Source: Clostridia bacterium (GTDB taxonomy: Bacteria > Bacillota_A > Clostridia > Christensenellales > UBA1750). Taken from it: a DNA stretch of 7,767 bases. The DNA lies in contig JAFPSR010000031.1 of NCBI GenBank assembly GCA_017413675.1, positions 1 through 7,767 on the forward strand, read 5' to 3'. Shown piece after piece: positions 1 through 5,200 of this stretch (position 1 is the first letter of the stretch; every line of letters begins with the position of its first letter). A program made the position numbers and the translations under genes. The notes under the pieces were generated by a model, which was given only the letters and a program-made list of their open reading frames with translations, made no database searches and was not told where the DNA came from.

Positions 1-67
1 CCGAGAGTAGATGTCGAAAGAGTTTAGGCAGTACTCATGGAAGGGACCATAGACCCAAACCAACCGA

Positions 68-101
68 AACGCCGTATGCCGAAGACGGCACGTACGGTGT
101 T
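68..101 (+). ncRNA. Group II intron domain V (catalytic hairpin)
   Basis: This hairpin is exactly 34 bases, the usual length of domain V. The lower stem pairs 68-76 with 93-101 (nine pairs, including one G-U), a two-base CG bulge at 91-92 interrupts the 3' side, and the upper stem pairs 77-81 with 86-90 around an AAGA loop at 82-85. The catalytic triad position (70-72) reads CGC, the class C form, rather than the AGC of most other group II introns. The two-base bulge and triad together form the metal-binding catalytic core in known introns. The loop is AAGA rather than a standard GNRA tetraloop, a small departure from the family norm. Confidence 0.87.
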
Positions 102-103
102 GT

Positions 104-139
104 GGGAGGACGGGGGTTAGCCACCCCCTCCTACCCGAT
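104..139 (+). ncRNA. Group II intron domain VI with branch-point A
   Basis: The stem pairs GGG 104-106 with CCC 134-136 and AGGA 107-110 with TCCT 129-132. The upper stem pairs G112-116 with C124-128 around a seven-base loop (117-123), with C111 unpaired. A133 is left unpaired between TCCT and CCC, which is where the branch-point adenosine of domain VI sits. Six bases separate it from the proposed 3' splice site at 139, in line with a branch point seven to eight bases from the intron end. The terminal AT fits the usual AY intron ending. The exact junction (139 or 140) is inferred. Confidence 0.82.
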
Positions 140-164
140 TGGGAAAAGATGGGTGACGGGAAGG

Positions 165-1349
165 TTACAAGGCATTCCGGACGACATCGCCGAGAGCCTT
201 CATTCCCTTGGTAATGGTTTCTTCGGAAGCGTTCGTGAAGTTCAGGCGAAGGGTGTTCAGGTTGGTTCCGGGAACCGGATAGAAATGAGTCCCGGGAACA
301 TAGGCGACATTCGCTTCAATAGCCTGATTCAGAAGGTTTACAGCGTTGACGGCTTCCGGCAGAGTAACCCACACAAACATACCGCCGTCCGGCACGGTGT
401 TTTTTACCCCTTCCGGGAAAAAACGGAATCCATCCAGCATGGCATCGAGCTGCTTGGTGTAACTTGCACGGATAGAGACAAGGTGTTCAGGCATATAGCC
501 GTGGCGCAGATAGGCATCGACAAGCGCCTGGTCCAGGTTGGAGGTATGCAGATCGGAACTTTGTTTGGCAATCACGATTTTCCGCATCAATGTAGGATCG
601 GAAACGACAATGGCGCCGACGCGCATACCGGGTGAAATGACCTTGGAATAGCTGGAACAGTAAATTACATGCCCGGCTGTGTCAAAGGATTTGATCGTGG
701 GGAGCGCATCTCCGCGGTAACGCAGATCCCGGTACGGATCATCCTCAATGACAAAGAAATCATATTTTGCTGCCAGTTCGGCAATTTTCTGCCGGCGGGA
801 CAGGGCTAGGGTACGCCCGGTCGGATTCTGGAAATTGGGAATGACATAGAGAAGCTTCGGGTGTGTGGCGCGGATGGTTTCTTCCAGTGCCTCAATATCC
901 AGACCGTCCTCATCCATTTTGCATGGGACCAGATTCGCCTGGTAAATCTGCATGGCCTGCAGGGTGCCCAGGAAAGTAGGGGCTTCCACTAAAATGGTAT
1001 CTCCCGGGTTGATCAGGACTTTGGTTACCAGATCCATACCCTGTGTGGAACCGGTAACCGGGAGAATGGCATCGCTGGTGCACTCGATACCGGCGGTTTT
1101 CAGATATTCTGCGGTACTCTCCTTCAGCGGGGCATACCCTTCGGTCGCACCGTATTGCAGAATCGTACGGCCTGAAGCGGTCAGAACTTCGTCAGCCAGA
1201 CGGGCCAGGGTTTCAGGCTCAAATGCGGAAGGGGCAGGGTTGCCGCCGGCAAAAGAGATGATGCCGGGCCGACGGAGCAGATGGAAAATATCACGAATGG
1301 CGGATCCGTTGATTCCGTCCATGCGGGAAGCAAACTGAATCTGTGACAT
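165..1349 (-). CDS. PLP-dependent aminotransferase, class I/II (LysN / 2-aminoadipate-aminotransferase-like)
   Basis: This is a cytosolic fold-type I aminotransferase of 394 residues, full length for the family. It transfers an amino group between an amino acid and a 2-oxo acid using pyridoxal phosphate. Visible motifs in order: an N-terminal segment ending in ISFAGGNP that matches MocR/LysN-type enzymes, the GSTQGMDL cofactor-phosphate region near residue 100, NPTG with N175, the EDDPY segment with D203 (pyridine nitrogen) and Y206, the Schiff-base lysine K236 in SSYSK followed by the GMRVG turn, and the substrate-carboxylate arginine R368 in LRLNFT. There is no N-terminal winged-helix domain, so it is not a MocR regulator. 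The ATG at 1349 is supported by GGAGG at 1356-1360, six bases upstream. The gene is divergent from the sugar operon and has its own promoter, so a shared pathway is not implied. The substrate is unknown: aromatic, branched-chain or 2-aminoadipate activity are all possible in this group. Confidence 0.93.
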   Translation of the reverse strand: MSQIQFASRMDGINGSAIRDIFHLLRRPGIISFAGGNPAPSAFEPETLARLADEVLTASGRTILQYGATEGYAPLKESTAEYLKTAGIECTSDAILPVTGSTQGMDLVTKVLINPGDTILVEAPTFLGTLQAMQIYQANLVPCKMDEDGLDIEALEETIRATHPKLLYVIPNFQNPTGRTLALSRRQKIAELAAKYDFFVIEDDPYRDLRYRGDALPTIKSFDTAGHVIYCSSYSKVISPGMRVGAIVVSDPTLMRKIVIAKQSSDLHTSNLDQALVDAYLRHGYMPEHLVSIRASYTKQLDAMLDGFRFFPEGVKNTVPDGGMFVWVTLPEAVNAVNLLNQAIEANVAYVPGTHFYPVPGTNLNTLRLNFTNASEETITKGMKALGDVVRNAL

Positions 1350-1377
1350 GGAAAGCCTCCGAAAATCTGTTTTCTGC

Positions 1378-1407
1378 AGTATAGCACGCAGCGAGAATCC
1401 TAGTCAA
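1378..1407 (-). promoter_or_regulatory. Sigma-70/SigA-type promoter of the aminotransferase gene
   Basis: Read on the minus strand, TTGACT (1402-1407) is followed after 18 bases by TATACT (1378-1383). A TGC directly before the -10 box makes it an extended -10 promoter. Each hexamer differs from consensus by one base. Transcription would start near 1371, giving a leader of only about 20 bases that contains the Shine-Dalgarno sequence, so there is no room for a riboswitch or attenuator. Confidence 0.72.
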
Positions 1408-1530
1408 ACAAAGTGCAGCCGGCAGGAATGAAAAACAGTAAATGGCTGTTTCATACCGTGGAATCGTGTTTTTTTGTAAAGGAAAAGGAAAAAAGAAGAA
1501 AGAATGGTTGGAATTAAATGAAGGGATTAA

Positions 1531-1686
1531 AAACTGCATCATATATCTGCTGTTATTGCTGCGGAAAAAGATAAACTGAATCTATATATCGAAGTCTTAG
1601 AAGATGCGACAAAAAAACGGGATCCTCAACATTCAAAAAAGGATATTCCTTCGCTTGCAAAAAGAAGTTCACGCATGATAGTGTAA
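1531..1686 (+). pseudogene. Possible gene remnant: start-less 51-codon reading frame
   Basis: Between the divergent genes one frame stays open from just after the TAA at 1528-1530 to the TAA at 1684-1686. It reads as a plausible charged, helical peptide (for example AAEKDKLNLYIEVLEDATKK) but has no ATG, GTG or TTG start in a usable position. The same frame upstream is broken by TGA at 1519 and TAA at 1528 after a short ATG (1504) preceded by purine-rich sequence. I do not recognise the family. The surrounding 1421-1742 stretch is clearly richer in A and T than the genes on either side, so an eroded or horizontally acquired gene end is possible. So is a chance open frame in AT-rich DNA. Confidence 0.2.
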
Positions 1687-1695
1687 TTTTATAAA
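1668..1695 (+). promoter_or_regulatory. Candidate promoter of the sugar-catabolic operon
   Basis: TTCACG (1668-1673) and TATAAA (1690-1695) are 16 bases apart, 48 bases before the first gene of the operon. The -10 box is good, the -35 box has only four of six consensus bases, and the spacing is one short of ideal, so the promoter may be weak or activator-dependent. It is the best candidate I found in the region from 1421 to 1742; no rival -10/-35 pair was convincing. Confidence 0.35.
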
Positions 1696-1698
1696 ATT
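1685..1698. promoter_or_regulatory. Perfect 14-bp palindrome over the -10 box, possible operator
   Basis: AATTTTATAAAATT is its own reverse complement over all 14 bases and covers the predicted -10 box of the operon promoter. A dimeric repressor bound here would block RNA polymerase, which suits an inducible catabolic operon. The motif is made of A and T only, so chance occurrence in AT-rich DNA is a real alternative. No regulator gene lies in the window to pair it with. Confidence 0.3.
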
Positions 1699-1742
1699 GG
1701 CGCAAAAAGCTAATAATCCAGAACAGAAAAGAGGCGTTTTCT

Positions 1743-2579
1743 ATGAAACAGCTAAAAGCAGCATGGACTGGCTTCAGACTGCCGGATACAGACCCCTGGG
1801 TCATGTATGAGAAGTACGCGAAAATCGGGTACAAGGGTCTGGACGGGGATCTTTCCTCCCTTCCGGGAGACCCCGTAGAAAACCTGAAAAGGTTCCATGA
1901 TCTGGGCCTCGAAACCCTGTGCACCAGTGTCGGCCGCGGCAATGCCAAGGAAATTGCACAGGACAGAAGCAAGATTGATGAAATCGTCCGTCGTGCCGAA
2001 TTCTATAACGTAACAAAGGTCAATATCGGATACAATTCCGTGATCAGCAGCTTTGGCAGTTACTATGGGAACAACGGCACCTATGACTCTATGATGTCGG
2101 ACATCGACGATATGAATGCTATCGTCAAAGCCCTTGCAGACGAAGGGCTGGAGCCTATGTACCACAACCATTATCAGGAATTTACCGTACATTACAAAGG
2201 CGTTTCCGTTATGGATTATTTCCTGACGCAGGTTGACCCCCGCCTGAAGATTAAACTGGACGTCGGCTGGGTCTATGTCGGGGGCGTGGATCCCGTGGAA
2301 TACATGGAAAAAGCCAAAGCCCGCATTGCGCTTCTGCACATCAAGGACTTTACTGAAATGATTCAGCCCAGATATCTGGTCAATGCGGACAAGGAAACGG
2401 ATTTCGGCTTTACTGCTGTCGGAACCGGGAAACTGGATCTCAAGGGGATCTTTACGAAAGCACTGGAGATCGGTCAGGAGTGGGCGATTGCCGAGCAGGA
2501 CCGTGAGCGTGTCCTGAAGTGGGAGGATGCAATCCTCTGCGGATACCTCAACATGAAAGAGACCGGTTTGGTCGAATAA
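1743..2579 (+). CDS. Sugar phosphate isomerase/epimerase family protein (AP_endonuc_2, xylose-isomerase-like TIM barrel)
   Basis: First gene of the operon, 278 residues, a normal length for this single-domain cytosolic TIM-barrel family. Members bind a divalent metal and epimerise, isomerise, dehydrate or eliminate at carbons next to a keto group. Conserved pieces: YHNHYQEF at residues 140-147, LDVGW with D173, LHIKD with H199, and AEQD with E251. D173, H199 and E251, plus a His or Glu of the YHNHxxEF motif, are the likely metal ligands by comparison with the family. The ATG at 1743 follows AAGAGG at 1729-1734 with an eight-base gap. It differs from the two downstream paralogues in having DVGW rather than DTHW and a longer loop (202-250), so it probably acts on a different intermediate. 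IolE-, hydroxypyruvate-isomerase- or DgpC-like roles are possible; the exact reaction cannot be told. Confidence 0.9.
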   Translation: MKQLKAAWTGFRLPDTDPWVMYEKYAKIGYKGLDGDLSSLPGDPVENLKRFHDLGLETLCTSVGRGNAKEIAQDRSKIDEIVRRAEFYNVTKVNIGYNSVISSFGSYYGNNGTYDSMMSDIDDMNAIVKALADEGLEPMYHNHYQEFTVHYKGVSVMDYFLTQVDPRLKIKLDVGWVYVGGVDPVEYMEKAKARIALLHIKDFTEMIQPRYLVNADKETDFGFTAVGTGKLDLKGIFTKALEIGQEWAIAEQDRERVLKWEDAILCGYLNMKETGLVE

Positions 2580-2593
2580 TACTCGAAGAAAGA

Positions 2594-2616
2594 CCCCGGG
2601 CAGAATCTGCCCGGGG
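2594..2616 (+). other. Intercistronic GC-rich hairpin without a U-tract
   Basis: CCCCGGGCAG (2594-2603) and CTGCCCGGGG (2607-2616) form a perfect ten-pair stem with a three-base AAT loop, 14 bases after the stop of the first operon gene. No T-run follows (the next bases are GGAAGC), so it is not a standard intrinsic terminator. More likely it stabilises the 3' end of the first gene's message or marks a processing site that changes the ratio of the first protein to the rest. Partial termination cannot be excluded. Confidence 0.6.
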
Positions 2617-2630
2617 GGAAGCAATCTTGA

Positions 2631-2636
2631 AGGGAG
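2631..2636 (+). promoter_or_regulatory. Ribosome binding site that decides the aldolase start
   Basis: AGGGAG lies ten bases before the ATG at 2647 but only one base before the in-frame GTG at 2638. The GTG is too close to be served by this site, so the ATG at 2647 is preferred, removing three residues from the longest possible reading. Confidence 0.6.
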
Positions 2637-2646
2637 TGTGTGCTCA

Positions 2647-3528
2647 ATGTTTGTTCCGATGAAAGTGATTCTGGATGAGGCCTATAAGGGACGTTACGGC
2701 GTTCCGGCAGTACCTTCTGCCAACGAAATTCAGATCCGTGCTTCGATTGAAGCGGCGGTTCAGGCCAATTCCCCATTGATTTTCCTGACTAGCAACCGCG
2801 GACTGCCGGAATTCACGCACGGCATGATCCGTTATTTTGCCGAACAGGTGGATATTCCTGTTGCCATGTGCCTGGATCACAGCCCGTCTTTTGAAGACTG
2901 TGTGATGGGGATCCGGACCGGTGTTTCCGCCATCATGGCAGACCGTTCTATGCTTCCCTATGAAGAAAATGTAGCGCAGGTCAAGCAGCTGGCGGAAATC
3001 GCCCATGCGGCGGGCGTCAGCATCGAAGCTGAACTCGGACATGTCGGACAGGGTACGAACTATGCTGTGGACGGTGTATCCATGCTGACCGATCCGGAAG
3101 AGGCCAAACGGTTTATCGCCGATACCGGCGTAGACGGACTGGCGGTTGCCATCGGCACAGCGCATGGTACATATTCCGGCATCCCGAAACTGGACTTCGA
3201 ACGTCTGGCTGATATTGATGCGGCCTGCGGCAAGCCCCTGGTCCTGCATGGCGGTTCGGGTTCCGGGGATGACAACATCCATCGTGCCTGCACCATGGGC
3301 ATTGCAAAAGTCAACATTGTAACGGATGTACTGGCTGCAACCTATAAAGCCGTTCTGGACGGTGATTTCAGCGGGAATAAGGGACATCAGTTCTATCCTG
3401 CCCTGTCGCTGGCTACCAAGAACTGTGTGCTGCGCCTGTTTGACATTACCGGCTCCACCGGCAAAGCCAAAGCCTGCGGCGGCAATGCCAATGTCGGCAA
3501 TGATGAGAAAAGTACAGAAGAAAAATAA
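2647..3528 (+). CDS. Class II (zinc-dependent) fructose-bisphosphate-type aldolase
   Basis: Cytosolic TIM-barrel aldolase of 293 residues from the chosen ATG; an in-frame GTG at 2638 would add three. Class II aldolases cleave a ketose (bis)phosphate to a triose phosphate plus an aldehyde using a divalent metal. Hallmarks: LDHS with catalytic D77 and metal ligand H78, the EAELGHVG segment (E127, E129), AIGTAHGTY with H173, VLHGGSGS with H201 and the phosphate-binding GGSG, and KVNIVTD, the second phosphate-binding element. It belongs to the broad FbaA/GatY/KbaY/IolJ family; sequence alone does not separate these. Placement between isomerase/epimerase genes points to a catabolic rather than glycolytic role. 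The C-terminal 25 residues or so are a Gly/Ala/Lys/Glu-rich, probably disordered tail beyond the barrel. It lies 67 bases after the previous gene, across a stable hairpin, and 27 before the next. Confidence 0.92.
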   Translation: MFVPMKVILDEAYKGRYGVPAVPSANEIQIRASIEAAVQANSPLIFLTSNRGLPEFTHGMIRYFAEQVDIPVAMCLDHSPSFEDCVMGIRTGVSAIMADRSMLPYEENVAQVKQLAEIAHAAGVSIEAELGHVGQGTNYAVDGVSMLTDPEEAKRFIADTGVDGLAVAIGTAHGTYSGIPKLDFERLADIDAACGKPLVLHGGSGSGDDNIHRACTMGIAKVNIVTDVLAATYKAVLDGDFSGNKGHQFYPALSLATKNCVLRLFDITGSTGKAKACGGNANVGNDEKSTEEK

Positions 3529-3555
3529 CTGACCGATAAGGAAAGGAACCTGGCA

Positions 3556-4350
3556 ATGGAAAAGAAACACAATTTATCCATTACATTGTTCACGGTCGCC
3601 ACTTCTCCGCTGCCCTACGCGGAGAAACTCAAAAAACTGCGCAAGATTGGATACCAGTCCATTCAGGGCGGTCTGCAGGCGGGAATGACGCTGGCAGAAC
3701 ATAAAGCATTACTGGATGATCTGGGAATCGAGATGAGCTGTTTCGGCGGCAGTCTGGATGCCATGCTCAAGAATCCGGATCCGATTATTGAGGGCTGCAA
3801 TTACTTCAACTGTGATGAGGCCATGATCGGAACGATGCCGACGGAATGCCGGTACGATTATGACGGGTATATGCGGGCAATCGACCTGATTAACCAGGCC
3901 GGGAGGAACCTGCGCAAAGGCGGAGTCTACCTGGCTTATCATAACCATGCCCAGGAATTCCGCAAGTTCGCCAACGGGAAGCGCGGCATCGACCTCCTGT
4001 TCGAAAATCTGGATCCTTCCTGCGTACATTTCCTGCTGGATACCCACTGGCTTCAGGCGGGCGGTGCAGATATCCTGCAGTGGATTGAAAAGTGCAAAGG
4101 CCGTATGCAGTACCTGCATGTAAAGGATTACCGGATTGCCCCGGCCAACTACAATACGGGTATCGGGGAAGTAGACAAACAATTTGCCCAGATCGGCAAC
4201 GGCGCCCTGCCGTGGTAGGCCATCATCGATACGGCGATCGCAAACGGCGTCAAGGCTTTCATTGTGGAACAGGATAAGGTGTACGACGAAGATCCCTTCG
4301 ATTGCGCAGCCCAGTCCTATGCGACGCTGAAAGCCTGCGGCCTGTACTAA
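3556..4350 (+). pseudogene. Sugar phosphate isomerase/epimerase family protein interrupted by an in-frame TAG
   Basis: Second AP_endonuc_2-type TIM barrel of the operon. The ATG at 3556 follows AAAGGA at 3542-3547 with an eight-base gap. Translation gives YHNHAQEF (128-135), LLDTHW with D162 and LHVKD with H188, then stops at TAG 4216-4218 after 220 residues. The same frame continues without another stop for 43 codons to TAA at 4348-4350. That tail (AIIDTAIANG, then FIVEQDK, ending CGLY) aligns with the C terminus of the next gene (GIIEECLYQN, then CSVEQDR, ending FGL). Read through, the protein would have 264 residues, close to its 268-residue neighbour. The short product would lack E238 of VEQD, a likely metal ligand, and the last barrel elements, so it should be inactive. 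Explanations are a recent nonsense mutation (one change from AAG, GAG, CAG or TGG), a sequencing error, or UAG readthrough. No good restart site follows the stop. Confidence 0.85.
4216..4218 (+). other. Internal amber codon in the second isomerase gene
   Basis: TAG stands between the Trp of the GNGALPW segment and AIID, at the place where the downstream paralogue has Pro in NLNWPGII. Both flanks are in the same frame and both are conserved, so this is a point substitution and not a frameshift. The five intact genes whose stops are in the window (two isomerases/epimerases, aldolase, oxidoreductase, aminotransferase) and the enolase-family gene all end in TAA, so TAG is used nowhere else as a natural stop here. 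Confidence 0.9.
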
Positions 4351-4377
4351 GCACGGGACGTAAAGGAGGAAAAACGA

Positions 4378-5184
4378 ATGAAGATTTCGCTTACGCCTAT
4401 GGCATTACAGCAGTACCGCACGCCCCCGACCAGCCTGACCTATAAGAATGATGTGCACACTATGATGTACCGGGTCAAACAGATCGGGTATGATGGAATC
4501 GAATCCGCGACTCCAGCCGGCTATACTACGGAAGAGTACAAGGATATGATGGATGAAATCGGACTGCAGGTTGTTACCTGCGGCGGATTGGATTATTTCG
4601 CACTGCGCGGGGATGACTTCAGTGCCAAGATCAAGGAATGTAAAACCCTTGGAGCCAAGAATGTCATGATCAGCAATATGCATCCCCTGGTCCTTGGTAA
4701 CCCTGTGGAACTGAAGCGGTTCATCGCCAGCCTGAACCATGCGGGCAAGATTCTGATTGATGAGGGTATCCATCTGAGCTATCACAATCATGCCGTTGAC
4801 TTCTCCAAAATCAACGGGGCCAGGATTCTGGATCAGATTGTAGAGGGCACGGATCCCCGGTATGTATTCTTTGAACCGGATACACACTGGATCCAGGCGG
4901 GCGGCGGCCATGTTATCACATGGCTGAAAAAGCTGCGCGGCCGTATGTACATGGTACATTTCAAGGACTACGCCATTGATCCATATTCCGACCATACCTT
5001 CCTGGAAAGCACGCACAAGCTTTTCGCGGAAGTCGGCGAAGGGAACCTGAACTGGCCGGGCATCATTGAAGAATGCCTCTACCAGAATCTGGAATGGTGC
5101 TCTGTGGAACAGGATCGCGTCCAGCGTCCCGGCTACGAAGCAATTGCCCTGAGCCTGAAGAACCTGCATGACTTTGGTTTATAA
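4378..5184 (+). CDS. Sugar phosphate isomerase/epimerase family protein (AP_endonuc_2 TIM barrel)
   Basis: Third paralogue, 268 residues and complete. Motifs: YHNHAVDF from Y135 (H136, H138), PDTHW with D168 and H170, VHFKD with H194, and VEQD with E244, which give the usual metal site of the family. The DTHWxQAGG segment and the GEGNLNW piece match the interrupted gene before it far better than the first operon gene, so these two are the closer pair and probably arose by tandem duplication. This intact copy may cover for the broken one if their substrates overlap. Start: AAGGAGG at 4363-4369, eight bases before the ATG, is among the strongest ribosome sites in the operon. It starts 27 bases after the TAA of the previous frame and ends 16 before the oxidoreductase gene. 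Epimerase, isomerase, dehydratase or keto-glycoside lyase activity are all possible. Confidence 0.92.
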   Translation: MKISLTPMALQQYRTPPTSLTYKNDVHTMMYRVKQIGYDGIESATPAGYTTEEYKDMMDEIGLQVVTCGGLDYFALRGDDFSAKIKECKTLGAKNVMISNMHPLVLGNPVELKRFIASLNHAGKILIDEGIHLSYHNHAVDFSKINGARILDQIVEGTDPRYVFFEPDTHWIQAGGGHVITWLKKLRGRMYMVHFKDYAIDPYSDHTFLESTHKLFAEVGEGNLNWPGIIEECLYQNLEWCSVEQDRVQRPGYEAIALSLKNLHDFGL

Positions 5185-5200
5185 TATACGGAGGTAAGAT

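Larger units (their letters stand above)
1..139 (+). mobile_element. Group IIC (bacterial class C) intron, 3' end only
   Basis: This is the last part of a self-splicing retroelement whose body, including the reverse transcriptase gene, lies left of the window. The identification rests on a 34-base domain V with the CGC catalytic triad typical of class C introns, followed at once by a domain VI hairpin with a bulged adenosine. The probable 3' splice junction is after GAT at about 139 (possibly one base later), which puts the branch A as the seventh base from the intron end. Bases 1-67 show no convincing protein frame and are probably the tail of domain IV after the reverse transcriptase stop, although the last few reverse transcriptase codons cannot be excluded. 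Class C introns are known to insert just downstream of terminator hairpins. Here the intron runs toward the 3' end of the minus-strand aminotransferase gene and ends about 25 bases from its stop codon. Confidence 0.85.

Noticed and set aside
102..635. 177-codon + strand open frame opposite the aminotransferase 3' end
   Set aside because: It starts inside domain V/VI of the intron and runs antisense to a gene with full PLP-enzyme motifs. It has no ribosome site or recognisable family, so it is a shadow frame.
1433..1451. AAACAG/CTGTTT inverted repeat as a terminator or operator in the divergent region
   Set aside because: Six AT-rich pairs around a seven-base loop, with no proper T-run directly after the stem in either direction; too weak to call.
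1699..1710. Possible sigma-54 promoter (GG...GC) before the operon
   Set aside because: The GG and GC are only eight bases apart, too short for the -24/-12 pattern, and the flanking bases do not fit.
2638..2640. GTG as the aldolase start
   Set aside because: The Shine-Dalgarno sequence is only one base away from it, whereas the ATG at 2647 has a usable ten-base spacing.
1752..3570. Minus-strand open frames of 290 and 308 codons across the first isomerase and the aldolase
   Set aside because: They mirror the + strand genes almost end to end, have no recognisable domains, and read as low-likelihood protein compared with the motif-rich sense products.
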